From assembly GCA_036925085.1 (NCBI GenBank), contig JAUPFP010000009.1:3017461-3081460 (forward strand): DNA of 64,000 nucleotides, given 5' to 3'. Below are positions 11,501-23,900 of this stretch, in pieces (the first letter of the stretch is position 1; each line of letters starts with the position of its first letter). The stretch is from Brachycybe producta. Taxonomy: Eukaryota > Arthropoda > Diplopoda > Playtdesmida > Andrognathidae. The notes below the pieces were generated by a model. It was not told the origin of the DNA, searched no databases, and saw only the letters and a program-made list of their open reading frames with translations. A program made the position numbers and the translations under genes.

Positions 11501-14500
11501 TTAAATATTTTCTTCCTCGCTTTGTGTTTTATCTGAACACTGAGACAGTTCTTCCGATGGTTCGTCTGACACATTTTCGTCCGAATCCTCGAGAAGATCT
11601 TGTGGCATGGGCATGTTAAGTTTACTGGCCCAACGTCGAAGTGACGAAAGTCCCGGTAATGGATAATGTAATTTTGTTTTTAGAAAAACGTAGCAATTTG
11701 TACCAAACTGCCTGAGTGCGAACGCCAGTGCCATTTCTTCGCCGGTCCAAGTGACTCGTTTCTTTCGATTCAGTAATAAAGAAATCTGATTTTTCGTAAA
11801 CATTTTATTCAGCGCAATACTGATGCTACTTCCACAAATTGCTTTAGATTTGTAACGGTTTACTTGAGTTCTTAATGTCTGCGTTAGTCGACGTTGTTTT
11901 TCTAGTTTTTCACCGAGTCGACATTGTTTTTCCAGTTGTGCAGTTAAATTTGCTTGGACTGCGAGGCTTTCTGCCAGCTTCTCTTTTAAGATTTCTATTT
12001 CTAATTCCATTCTGTAAGGAACCGATTCGGGTAATTGCGAGTTCATTAACTTTCGTGCCGAATTTTGCTGCGTGACGGTTAGATTTTTCAGAATTTCCGA
12101 TACAAGTTTGTTATTGTCGTATTTTTGAACGCTCTGTTTTTGAGGCGTGTTTGTTATTTTGAAGCGTTTCGGACCCAGATTTAACGATTTTTCAGTACAT
12201 TCGGTTTCGCAAGAGACTTCTGGAGGTAATTTTGAATCTTTTAACTTTTCTGCAGTATTTTGTTGAGTGGTGACAACGGGAATTTGCACAATTTCTAATA
12301 CAAATCGTTGATCGCTGCCTCTTTTAACGCTCGGTTTTCGAGGGGAACTTTCTCCTTTCAAGTCTTTCAGACCTCCGGGATTTAACGAAGGCGTCGTACA
12401 GTCCATTTCTTGAAGTACTTCCGAATCCGCTAACTTTTCTGCAGTATTTTGTTTAGCGACAATGGGAGTTTTCAAAATTTTTAATAAAACTTTGCCATCG
12501 GTGGTGTGTTTTTGAACTCTTTGTTTACGAGGTGAACTTCCATCTTCGACGCGTTTCGCACCTTCCAGACTTAACGAAGGCGCAGTAAAGTCCGTTTCGG
12601 TTGAAACGACTTGAGGTAATTCTGAATCCGCTAAGTTTTCTTGCGTGTTTTCTCGAGTGACAGGTGAATTTTTCAGAATTTCGGATACGAGTTTTTTATT
12701 GTTGCGTTTTTTAAACCTCATTGTTCGAGATGAACTTGCCTTCGGTACTTCAGTGTCGTTCACACCTCCAAGATGTACCGATGGCACAGCAGCTTGATTA
12801 AGTCGTTTAATTGTCGGTAAACCTGAAAAAATTAAACAGATTTAGCCGAGTGAAAAACTTGGACTAGTTTTTTGTTTTTTGACACGAGAACTTGTCGAAC
12901 TTCTGATTGATTATGTCTTTCAGGTGCAAAACGAATAGAAACTTGAATGTGTTTTAGAAAACTAGAAGGGTAGCTCAATTGCTTAAGTGTATTTTCATGT
13001 TTGATATCTTTCAAAATAAACTTTTATCTGAGTTTGAAAATGACCCAACTTTAAGAATGCAATGAAGCACCTCTTAAGCGGACAGTATTTAAACTTTTTT
13101 TATATATAAAAAGTTTATTTTAAAAGCAGGCCCGTACTGGCCCGGCTGGCTGACCGGCGATCGCCGGTCAATTGGGGGTCAAACGAAAATGGGGGCCAAA
13201 GGCTGAAGGTTTATAAGGGGCAAATCATTGGTTATTTTGGGGGTGGGGCCAACCACTAGCCAGTCTGGCCCTGTTTAAAAGATATCAACATGCAAATTCT
13301 CAGTAACGTCTTTACCATAAGGGCACACGGGGCCCGTGCCCAGGGCCCCCGACCTCACGGGGGCCCTTGAAAGGCTGATATATTCGCTTATTCGAAAAAA
13401 AGGAGCTCAAATTTGTTTCTATTTTTAGGTAGATACCTACTAAGAATTACCGTCAACATTTCTAAATTGAAATGTTAATCGGACACCAGATCAGATTTTT
13501 AAATTTTTTCTAAACAGTGAATATTTTAATAATAAAAAATACCGTATTTTTTATTATTAAAATGTTAACTGTTTAGAAAAAATTTAAAAATCTGATCCAA
13601 TGGGGCCCCCAATTCTTGTGTGCCCAAGGGCCCCGACATGCCCTAAGACGGCCCTGCAAATACTCTTTACGAAAGTTTACGTGATTAGGGTTACCCTTCT
13701 AGTTTCTAAAACACGCCAGTTTCTCTTAATTTTGATTAAACCATCGTTAACATGAAAAAAATATTCCTGTTCTTTATATTTAGTGTTAAGAGGGCTGAAT
13801 AGATATTTAGTTTGCTTTTGTCCCGCAGGACGGCGCCACTGCAGGCTGCAGCGGCTAATGCTCAGCTGCATAGACGTTTTTGTAAAATTCGGACGCAAAA
13901 ACGTCAAGCGAACTTTTTTTTTTTTTTTTAGAAACAACATTATGAAAAAATTTAAAATATTTTCGAAACTAGAATAGTAGAAGAATGTGTTAAAAGATTT
14001 TTTGTGGCGATATCTTAAAAAGAAAAAAAACATTTTATAGCAGTTTGAAAATGACCCATTTTTTGGTTTTTTTTTCCACTGACATCTTCGCCTTTTTTTT
14101 CCAAACTGTCAATAAAAAGTTTAATTTGAAAGATATCATCACGAAAAAACATCATTATCACCAACTATTCTAGTTTCTAAAACACTTTGAATTTTTTCCC
14201 GTAATGTTTCTCCTGAAAAACGTTCGCTTGAAAAACACAAATGTTCTCAAAACTGCAGGTGGGCCGCCAAGAGATTACCTATAATAGCCACACGCAGGCG
14301 CGCCATCTAGGGGGATGAAAACAAAATAAATACTTATTAAGCCACCTTAAACGGTTTTCAAATTAACTCCATCAACAAACCTAATAGTTCGTTTTTCAAA
14401 TCTCGTAAATAATCTTCGTCCAGAAAATGATGCGAACAAATTCTAGACGTATCCGGATTCCATTTCCCGCTTCTTCGGCATTTATGAATCCACTGTTTTT

Positions 14501-14603
14501 TAATGGCCGGGTCCTTTGGAAAGCTGTGATATGTAATTGCTTCGTGTTTCGTTTTCATACGACTGTTGTTACACCCAGCAACGGCACATCTACTACCAGG
14601 CAT
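11501..14603 (-). CDS. THAP zinc-finger protein with P-element-like helix-turn-helix
   Basis: Two exons: 14603-14381 and 12822-11501. They join in frame (223 + 1322 nt) to give 514 aa; donor GTTTG, acceptor TTTTTCAG. Residues 1-75 form a C2CH THAP finger: C6-X4-C11, C56-X2-H59, with P29, W38 and F60 in the expected places, followed by an AVPSVHL box (86-92). Residues 118-321 hold four repeats starting K(L/V)(V/L)xxIL, spaced about 65 aa. A leucine-rich coiled coil spans about 346-398. Residues 414-476 (FTKNQISLLL, then WTGEEMALAFALR and LPGLSSLRRW) resemble the N-terminal DNA-binding region of P-element/THAP9 transposases. An acidic tail ends at TAA. No RNase-H-like catalytic core is visible. 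This is probably a DNA-binding regulator or domesticated fragment, and the partner genes are unknown. Function is inferred from the family. The long intron contains two MITEs. Confidence 0.85.
13318..13645. mobile_element. Palindromic MITE (GGGCACACGGGGCC ends)
   Basis: Lies inside the THAP intron. The outer arms GGGCACACGGGGCCCGTGCC and GTGTGCCCAAGGGCCCC pair imperfectly. The inner arms near 13492-13540 and 13548-13598 (GATCAGATTTTTAAATTTTT and its complement) are almost perfect around an AT-rich centre. Confidence 0.75.
13790..14346. mobile_element. TTAA-flanked MITE (GGTGGCTGAATA family)
   Basis: TTAA lies at 13786-13789 and 14347-14350. The ends are GAGGGCTGAATAGATATTTA and TAAATACTTATTAAGCCACC. 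It shares the ATGGCGCC and TTTCTAAAACAC blocks with copies at 14934, 46152, 51906 and 62242. It sits in the THAP intron, about 30 bp from exon 1. Confidence 0.87.
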
Positions 14604-14709
14604 TTTGCAAAGCTTTTAGTCTATCTAAGTATTTAAAAAGAAAATTTCAATTATAAATTAAAACTACCAATGGAACGCTTATAATATAGTTGAGGCACCT
14701 AGGTGACAG

Positions 14710-14885
14710 ACAGGCAACATTTATGACGACCGGCAACTTCTAATTGGTTTAATTGTTGTGTGGTTCGACGTTGAAAAGGGCGGAGCATGTGACGTCAGAC
14801 TACATAACCAACCAATTAGAAGTTGCGTTCGTCATAAAAAAAGGGCGGAGCCAACCTCTGCTCGTCCCGATTTCTAATTGCCTGT
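14710..14885. mobile_element. MULE-like MITE, left arm shortened (family A)
   Basis: The right arm is complete (CGTCCCGATTTCTAATTGCCTGT). The left arm lacks about 30 bp between ACAGGCAA and TTTATGACGACCGG. CCTAGGTG and CCTAGATG flank it, suggesting the original target duplication. Confidence 0.82.
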
Positions 14886-14933
14886 CCTAGATGCGGTTGG
14901 ACTCCTTGATGTTTGACAGTTTTGTTCCATTAA

Positions 14934-15858
14934 ACTAGCTGAATAGATATTTATTTTGTTTTAGTCCTACCAGATGGCGCGTCTTAGTTTTCTATTATGT
15001 TCTATAGGAGATCCTCTGGTCAGGAGAAAAATATGGACGAATGAACGGGTTGAACATTAGGGGTAACTCTAAAACCCGACACACAATGCACATAGAGTTG
15101 GATGAACACTATATTAACATGGATGAACACAAATTTTAAAGGGATGAACACCGAGGGATAAAAGGATGAACATACTTTAAAGGGATGAACATTTTTTTTA
15201 TAGTGAATGAACATGGTTTTAAGAGAGATGAATCATGTTCATCCCTCACAAAACCATGTTCACCCCCCCCCCCCCTTAAAACCATGTTCATCCATTTAAA
15301 ATTTGTGTTCATCCAATTCTATGTGCATTCTGTGTCGGGTTTTTGAGTTACCCTCCCCCCCCAATGTTCATCCATTCATCTTTTTATCCTGACCCGAGAT
15401 CCTCTTTCCCTCTCTTCTTCTCCACCTGCGGTTTCGAGAAAATTTATATTTTTCAAGCAAACATTACGAAAAAATTCAAAGTGTTTTGGTGATAATTCTC
15501 AAAAAATTTCATGATGATGATATCTTTCAAAATAAACTATTTATGACAGTTAAGAAAAAAAGTGAAAATAGTTTTTGATGAAATTTTCAATGGAAAAACC
15601 AAAAAAAAAAACAGGTCATGTTCAAACTGCTACAAAAAGTTTACTTTTTAAGATATCGCCATGAAAAAACTTTTAACATAATCGTTTACCATTCTAGTTT
15701 TGAAAACAATTTGAATTTTTTCATAATGTTTTTATAAAAAAAAAAACGTTTGCTTGACGTTTTTACGCCTAAAATCTACAAAAAAAAATGTCTATGGAGC
15801 CATAGCATTAGCCACTGCAGTTAATGACAAAAGCAAAATAAATATCTATTCAGCCACG
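14934..15858. mobile_element. MITE of the GGTGGCTGAATA family, interrupted
   Basis: Left end GCTGAATAGATATTTATTTT after TTAA (14930-14933); right end AAATATCTATTCAGCCACG. Interrupted by the palindromic insert at 15018-15395. The interior carries paired GATATC/AAACTTTTT motifs. Confidence 0.8.
15018..15395. mobile_element. Palindromic insert with 10-bp TSD
   Basis: Ends GGTCAGGA and TCCTGACC; flanks GAGATCCTCT (15008-15017) and GAGATCCTCT (15396-15405) match exactly. The arms are built of GGATGAACA(T/C) motifs and their complement, giving a hairpin with many internal direct repeats. The duplication length suggests a MULE-like element. Confidence 0.85.
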
Positions 15859-15970
15859 TTGAGTGTATTACATGCCTCTTAATTAAAAAGTGATTAAAAA
15901 CCAAAGCGACGAAATTTTCAATCTGAATTTCAGTTTAAACTTCCCACGCTGAGAACTATTATTAGCAAAT

Positions 15971-16425
15971 GGGGCCGACATTGAAGAAAATCATGTACGA
16001 GATTCACTACGATTAACAAAGATTCATCGAGATTCACAACAAATAGTATGTATGGAAAGCCGTTTTATTGTTTTATCCACGTTTTACTGGATTCCCAGAA
16101 TAGAATTAAAATCTGAAAATCTAGTAAAACGCGGATAAAAAACTTTAAAATGGCTCGCCATACCGTACAAGATTCACTCCTACATTATAGCTAGTATTAC
16201 CTCAAGGGGACGGACCTTGGGGGTGAATCTCGTACTGTATGGCAAGCCATTTTAGTTTTTATCCGCGTTTTACTGGATTTTCTGATTTTAATTCTATTCT
16301 GGAAATCCAGTAAAACGCCCAAAAAGAGTAAAATGGCTTTCCATACTTACGTTCTGCTGTGAATCTGGGTGAATCTTTGTAAATTTTAGTGAATCTCGTA
16401 CTTGATTTACTTCAATGTTGGCCCC
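15971..16425. mobile_element. Large palindromic MITE (GGGGCCGACATTGAAG ends)
   Basis: Left GGGGCCGACATTGAAG and right CTTCAATGTTGGCCCCC are inverted. The inner arms pair GTTTTACTGGATT with AATCCAGTAAAAC around two nested palindromes. Repeated GATTCAC.A motifs. A diverged relative is at 17425-17665. Confidence 0.82.
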
Positions 16426-16869
16426 CTTGTCTTATCTCCATATTCCATTGCTGTGGTTAAGTATGCATCGACAAAGATACAAGCAAAAATTAAAGTAAGA
16501 GGAGTGACGTCATGAGAACAGTGCATTATTACAGTACATAATGATCGAAACATTCTAAATTCATACGTTGAATGAGTCAAACGAAATGATTCATATGCAT
16601 GTTATGCAAGTATACTTAACCAGAACATCAGATTGAAGCTTGGACAAAGAGACTTCCACGCTCAATGCGATCCATTTCGGGTGTCAATTCCATTTGGAAA
16701 CACTTTCTGAACTTAATAAAATGAATGGGCCTGCTCACCAGATTAATAAGTGCGTAATTATTTCATGCAATCGTCTGCCAATCCCATAGATTTCACAGGA
16801 AAACGAAATACAGCTTCTTTACTAACCTTGTTATGGCAACAATATGGTCTACGACATACGTCACAATAA

Positions 16870-17064
16870 ACAGGCAAGTGTGCTCAGCCAGATACAGTCG
16901 TTTGCCCCGCCCTTTTTATGAGGAACGGCAACTTATAATTGGATTGTTATTTGGTCCGATGTCACATGCTCCGCCCTTTTCAATTTCTAATTGGTTGACA
17001 TTTCGTTTGACGCTCATAAAAGGGCGGGGCAAACGACTATATCTTGCTGAGCACACTTGCCTGA
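16870..17064. mobile_element. MULE-like MITE (subfamily B, ACAGGCAAGTG)
   Basis: Ends ACAGGCAAGTGTGCTCAGC and GAGCACACTTGCCTGA. CACAATAA (16862-16869) and CACGATAA (17065-17072) flank it. GC boxes (CCCCGCCC) sit in each arm beside TTTTATGA. Between this copy and the TSG101 start there is a G-run (17094-17108) and AT-rich sequence. Confidence 0.88.
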
Positions 17065-17424
17065 CACGATAACGCTTGATCATTGCGTCAGGGAGGGGGC
17101 GGGGGGGGGATTGCAATGTTACCAGGTTGTAAGTCATAGACTGGGGAAGAGGAATAGAAAATTACGATGTGAGAAAGACAACATTATTAAGATTTTTTAG
17201 TCGTTTAATTTATTATTTTATTTTTAGTGAACAATTAAGTTATTTCTAAATTTGTTTTTGAAGTACTGAATAGTTCGATTTCATATTTTAATATATTTTC
17301 CTTGTATAGGGATGTTTACATTTAAAATAGGGATTTACGACGAAGACAATAATAATATAATAAACCACACTGATTATATCAGTGTTGCCAAGTATGCTAA
17401 TCTTTAGTTTAGAATTTGATGCAA

Positions 17425-17665
17425 GGAAGCGACATAGAAGAAAAATTATGTACGATTCACAAAGATTCACCAAGATTCACAGCAGAGCTTATGTACGGAA
17501 AATCGTTTTACTTTTTAGCCACTTTTTACTTTGTAGATAGAATTGAACTGAATTAATTAAATCCGATAATATGTGGTTAAAAAGTAAAACGGCTTATTAT
17601 GCAAACGCTTTACTGTGAATTTTTGTGAATCTCTTACATGATTTTGTTTTCTATGTCCTTCCCCT
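17425..17665. mobile_element. Diverged palindromic MITE related to 15971-16425
   Basis: GGAAGCGACATAGAAGAAAA on the left and GATTTTGTTTTCTATGTCCTTCC on the right are imperfect inverted ends. The interior keeps ATTCACAAAGATTCACCAAG and GTTTTACTTTTTA. Confidence 0.68.
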
Positions 17666-17856
17666 TTTCGTAGCTGTTTTTTTTTCTTTTTTTTATATTT
17701 GTGAATTCATTTGTTAACAGTTTTTTTTAGTAGCTGCAGTTATAAATCTGAGCATATTCGATTTAATTGGTGAGTCATTATATTTTTTTTATGTTTATCG
17801 CCCCCCCCCCCTTATTTTTCAGAATGGCAATATCTGGCAACACTGTAGTGTATTTC

Positions 17857-17956
17857 AAAATGGCTGCCATCAAGTGACTGTGATTCATCTGCGGTCAGTT
17901 TCGTTTTTACTGTTGTTTTTCGTCTCAAGTTTCGTCAGTATTAAAAAAACAAAAAA
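17857..17956 (+). promoter_or_regulatory. TSG101 5' proximal region with YY1-like motif
   Basis: AAAATGGCTGCCATC at 17857-17871 matches the ATGGC core often found at TATA-less housekeeping starts and is partly palindromic. It lies about 95 bp before the start codon. The sequence just before ATG is A-rich. No TATA box at a suitable spacing. The promoter role is inferred. Confidence 0.4.
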
Positions 17957-20900
17957 ATGCCACAAGGATACGAAACGTATTTGCAACAGGCGCTTTCGAA
18001 GGTAAGTGGCGCGACGTTGAGCGTTTATACGCGTTTGCGCGCGACCTTTTTAGAGACGTCCTCTTTGCGTCATAAAGACTATTTCGTTATAACAATGATT
18101 TACGTATACACATCGTTAAGCTCCGCAACGCCTTGCATATTGTTGTTATGTCAATCTTTTACTTTATATCACGTTTTCAGCATCGGAGTTTGTTGTTGTC
18201 GTAGGTGAGTATATTCATTCGATTAGGAGCGGCTATAGCCTCCAAGCTAAAGTTGATAGGTTGCGCCGTAGGCGCGCAAGTAACAGGGTTGCCATTGATC
18301 AAACTGGAAACCTGAAAATGTTATTGAATTTATTTTCTGAAATTTTAATTCCACTGATTCAAAAAAAAAAAACGTTCAAAAATAATCGTGAAAAGTTTAA
18401 ATGCTGTAAAAAGGAATTTCAGAAGTCTCAAAAGAACGTACAACTGTCAAAAATGCGATAAAGTGGTGGGGAAAAAAACAGGGTTTCAATGTAGAGACCT
18501 ACATAAAGCCCATGGGCCGGTGAACTTTTGCAAAAGACCAGCCCAGCCTGTGGGTTGGACTGTGCCTTGGTTGACAATTGTATATATCCATGGACCTGGA
18601 GGGCTGCATCGGATTTGTGGGTTTCGTGGGGCTGGTAGTGGTCTGATAGGCTCGGTGTTGTCCTGGTAGTTATTGTGGGCTTGTTAGGGAATGCTATATT
18701 TTGATGAACGGCACAACTGTTGGAACGCGGGTGGACACTAAAGCCTCGGTTTCACGATAGTTACTGTCATGACAGCAGCAACTATCGCGAGAACTATCAT
18801 CGTAAAGACCACATGATAGTCACTATATCGCACTGTTGCGATAGCACTATCACACTATCTCGTGTGTCTAGATAGTTGATAGACAGGATGTTACAATCAG
18901 GTGAAAACTTCAGTTGGCTCCGCCCTTGTTATGACGACTGGCAATTTCTAATTGGCTGGTTATGTTGTCTGTGACGTCAGACTTCATAACCAGCCAATTA
19001 GAAGTTGCCAGTCGTCATTACAAGGGCGGAGCCAACTGAAGTTTTCACCTGATTGTAACATCCTGTAGTTGATAGTACTATTGTGACAGTGAATAGTTGT
19101 TGATTGACCTTGTAGGGAAAATATCCACTTTGTAGGGAAATTTGGCTTCTCGAGGAGAGAGGCAACACTGTTGTTGACTCAATGATATCTGTGAAGTAGA
19201 CGTCACACTGTCATGACGGAACTATCACTGTTACTCAGTGTTGCCACTTGGAGGGAAATTACCCTCTTAGAGGGTATTTTAGAAGGTGAGAGGGTACAAA
19301 GAGGGTATTTAACTGCAGAGAGTATTTTGAGAGTAAATTGAGAAAAAACAAATATCTTTAAGCAATATGCTTATTTTTAAACATTTCCATTCACGTAAAT
19401 GAACCATTTTGATAAAAATTTAGCACCTGTTTAAAAATGGTTCCACAAAATGACTTAATTATGTTGAAAAACATTAAACAACATTTTTAAACTCATCGGT
19501 TAAGCAATGGCCATCGCTTTAAATCTATTAATTTATGTTAACGTGACGTCGTAAACAACGGAGCCTATTGATTAACTGGAGAGTTAAAGAAATAGCGCCA
19601 TCTATTGGCTTTCTTCTCATATTGTGAACAATGGGAGGGTATTGGAGGGTAAAATTAGGAGAGCTCCAAGGAATTTCTCTATAAAGTTAGTGGCAACACT
19701 GCTGTTACTTCAAAACATGTAGACAGTTGCTTATCGTGACAGTGAACTATTGCAACTTTCATCACAGCCTACTTTCACGAAAGAACTATCGCCGTGAAAA
19801 CGAGGCTTAATAGTTGGAACTATCGGAACAACATGAGGAACAGTCGTAAAACAACAATATGAACAGTCCAGGGGCGTAGAACGAAATGAAAGTCGGTTTT
19901 TTTCCAAAAATAATTGAATAAATTAAGCAAGTGATTCCGAATCACTCGCCTAATTTATTCAGTTATTTTCGAAAATAAATCGAATTTCATTTCGTTTATT
20001 GTGCATAGAATTTTTTTTTAAGGGGGTGCTATTTTGATGAACGGCTGAACGGTCCGAACAACGGTACGAACAGTCGGAAAAATAGTAGGAACTGTCCGAA
20101 AGTTTGGTTTAGTAAAATTTAAGTTGTTGCAAGGGCTCTGGTGGGCACAGACCCCGACTGGTTCCTAATTTGTTCAATGGGAGGAACAGTCAGAAAAATG
20201 GACAAATTTGATTTAATAACTCTTATTTTACTAAACCTAACCTTCCGACTGTTACTACTGATCCGCCGTTCATCAGAATAGCACTCCCCCCCCCCCCCCC
20301 CTCCCCAGTATGAGGCTAAGTGGAGGGGGACTTAAAGGGAGCGCAACGTTTTAAGGAGCCAAGAAGGGGGGGGGGGGGGGGGACGCAACCAAACCTAGCT
20401 ACGTCACTGGAACAGTCGGAAGGTTAACGTTAGTCAAATTAAGCTTGAATTATTTCATCAGGTTAGTCGATTGTTCCGACTGTTCTCGATTTCGGTCAAC
20501 GGGAAGAACGGTTGGAACAATAGACTATTTTGATGAAATAATTTTTTAAAGACTGGGGGTAGCGCCCCCCAGACCCCCTACAACAAGCTTAATTTAACTA
20601 AACCTAGCCTTCCGATTGTGCCTATTTTCGTTCCGACTATATGTGTCCACCTGTTCCGCCGTTAATTGAAATAGTACCCCTTCCTTTGTAGGTTTCGTGG
20701 GCTTTGCGGACATCATCAAAAAGTAAACTGTTTTCTTTCTTTCTTCAAAACAAGAATCATTTCAGAAGCTCATAATTTTGCTTTCTACTAAGGCGCGTGC
20801 TATTTTTTACTTAATTAACGTAATTTTCTTCTTATTATTCATATCGTAGTATCGTAATCCCGATACAACTAAAAGAGATGTTCTAACTGCGATACAGAAT

Positions 20901-23900
20901 TACAGAGGCCTCTTTCCTAAGATGGACACGTTCGGTAAGAAAACCAGCAGAACGTTTCGCGAATTTCAATTTGTCGATCGGTTTTGATCTGTTTTTCTGT
21001 CAAGTTTTTAACGACGGATCGTCAAGAGAGCTTCTGAATCTGGACGGAACGATTCCTGTTCCCTACAAAGGGAACACTTACAATATACCAGTCTGCGTTT
21101 GGCTTCAAGAGACACATCCGATGAATCCGCCGATCTGTTACGTGAAACCGACGGCAGAAATGCAGATCAAAGTGTCGAGACACGTGGATCAAAGCGGAAA
21201 GGTTTATCTTCCGTATCTTCACGAGTGGAAATATGTAAATGAAGAAAAAATATATTTTTTTTTAAGTAAATAACCTGTTGTGAGATACTTTTTTGTTGTT
21301 GGTATTTTTAGGGATCTTCTGATCTTTGCGGGTTGATCCAAGTGATGATTATAATATTTGGAGAACAGCCACCGGTTTATTCGAAACCGAGACAACATTC
21401 GGATGGAACGTCACAACAACAGCAACAACAATCGCAGCTGCCGATGGGGCCGCATTCGAATCAACCGGTTCCGCCGTATCCACAGCAAGCACAACGTAAG
21501 AGTTGAAAGGGGAATCATGTATAAATTTGCAATTCAATTAACCAGTGTTCGGCAAATATTTTTTGTAAAGGGCCAACTAGTAAATATTTTAGCCTAACAT
21601 GTAACGAGTTAATAAGTTTAATTCAAAAATAATTTAAACCGGAGCATGGATCGGAGCTAGTGCTGCCAGTACTGTTGCCGTGGAGCGGAACAGTTAAAAA
21701 AAAAAAGTTGTTGCTCCAAAGCCATGTCTAAAACACTTAGTTTTTTGTAATTTTGCTCCCGAAAGAGAATAATCAAAGTTTGAGGGGATGTAGGATACAC
21801 TTTAAAACCACCTTAAGTATCTTTTTTAAAAGTAGAATGCATTTTATTAAAAACTGGAATGGTAAAGCAATGAGTTAGAAAGGAGTTGTCCGACTAGTAC
21901 GTACCATACTCGTCAAAGGGACGTCAAATGGTCTTGAATGTCGTCAAACGTGTCGATAACAGTATTGCAAACCTCATCATGTCACTCTTTTTTGGTGTTT
22001 TCTTAAGTATTTAGATTAGCTTAGATTAACTTTTCGTTAAAACACATTCCTGTTCAGTTATACTGTATATATATCGAATTCACCGAAATTGGATTTTCTT
22101 GTTTTTTATTTTGAAGCGTACATGCCGATGCCATCTGTAAGTGGACCTCAACCAGTTCCTCCTCCACCTCAACCGACATCAATGTCGTCTTATCCTCCTC
22201 CTTATCCAGCTGCAACCTATGCTCCCGCCCCTTCAGCAGGATACGGCTACCAGGGTAATTACTAATTACGAGTCACTCGTATTATTGTTTATAAAGCGAA
22301 ACGTCACTAGACTTGTGTTTACAACTTGTTTTAAGAGGCTATCTTGACATGGGTCAGTTTAAGAAAATAACCGGCAGATGGCGCCTGCATCTACCCTAAT
22401 ACACATTATATATATATATATATATATATTAAGCTAGGTCTCTGTGTGTGTGTGTGTGATTAACGCTGTACAAACAAGGACGAAAACCTTGAAGCACGTC
22501 GGAATTTATATAAATTTAAATGAATAAATGAACCGCTTTTTTTCTCAAGGTCAACTCTATGTTGCACACTCCCCCATCCAAGAATCCCATTATATTAAAT
22601 TGGAGAGTGGAAAAGGTTGGAAAGTGTAGAGGGGGAGAGAGAGAGAGAAACGTAGAGGGGGAAAAAAGTGGGAGGGGGTAACTGAAATTGAAATGAAAGG
22701 AGTAAAACAGGAACAAACGACGCGCATGCGCACACCAGAGAAAATGAAAAACTCATTTTCTCTTTCAAATATAAAAAGGGGAGGGGATAATAGTAGCAAA
22801 ATTAAACTAGTTTATCACAGGCAATTGTGCCCAGCATTAGAATTTCTTTTGCTCCGCCCTTTTATGAACGTCATCAGTTTCTAATTGGGTTTGTTACTTG
22901 GTCTGACGTCATAAAAGGGCGGAGCAAAAGAAATTCTAAAGCTGGGCACAATTGCCTGTGAATTTTTCTCCCGTCATTTATGACGGGTTACCCCACTAGT
23001 TTCTATATAATGATCTTGGGTTTGAATTATGCAATATCTGGTATAGCTGTTTAATATGGCGTGTTCTGTTTTTGCTGTCTTGCAGGGTGGTTTCGTGGGG
23101 TGGGAGTGCACGATCCCACACAATCAATTGAAAAAATACAAAATTGAACAATTAATTATTAGTGTCATTTATGCACACAACAATATGACATTTTTTTATA
23201 AATAGACTTATGCTTTTAGCTCGCCATACACACGCATTCTTTCTCGTGTAACATCTTTGCATCTCTCTAAATCACGTCGAAAATCGTGTTAGTGGTGGGT
23301 GCCATGGTGCAACGTGAAGGGATATTTTGGCGCTTTTTCTCTCTGGAGTGGCGCATACAGTTGGCCATACACACATTTTTCCCCCCTGTGTTTAGGGTAA
23401 GTTGCCACATGCCACGGCCCACGCCACGTGTTTTTAACTTTACTTACGCAGTAAGTGTTTATGTTAAAAACTCCAAGGGAGGACAAAAAAATGGTGTTGA
23501 GAATTTTTACATGACAACGCGCAACTCTAGATGACATGCCAGATGACAGTTTTGGTCATTCACTCATGGTCTCTTTTCTCGTGGAAACGGAATGTCCAGC
23601 ACAATCACGTGCGAAATCTCCCGGTTAACTTTTTTTACTGTGTGTGTGGACGAAGACAGTTTAAAAAAAATCAAAAAAGTCAGGCTTTTTTTTTATTCAA
23701 ATGAGATTTTTTTGATTAATTTTAAAATGAACATTTTTCAAGAAAGAAAATGAAATTTAATTTTACAAATAGTAATACACTAATTGTGTACAAATTATAA
23801 GGTGCACATTTAATAAACGCTAATAGCATTATATCATTTATATGCTTGTAAGTTTTAAAAACCTTAAACTATAATCAGAAATGAATTTAATGAAATTGAA

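Larger units (their letters stand above)
18741..19810. mobile_element. Palindromic element (AAGCCTCG.TTTCACGATAG) carrying two nested inserts
   Basis: In TSG101 intron 1. The left end AAGCCTCGGTTTCACGATAG is inverted at the right end (CTATCGCCGTGAAAACGAGG). The interior repeats ACTATC/GATAGT motifs. Two later insertions (18883-19066 and 19236-19701) split it. Related double copy at 42571-43181. Confidence 0.82.

Noticed and set aside
22141-22347. Alternative frame with Leu/Gln-rich peptide at 22141
   Set aside because: It is the wrong frame of TSG101 exon 5; the correct frame gives the Pro-rich linker and joins both neighbours in phase.
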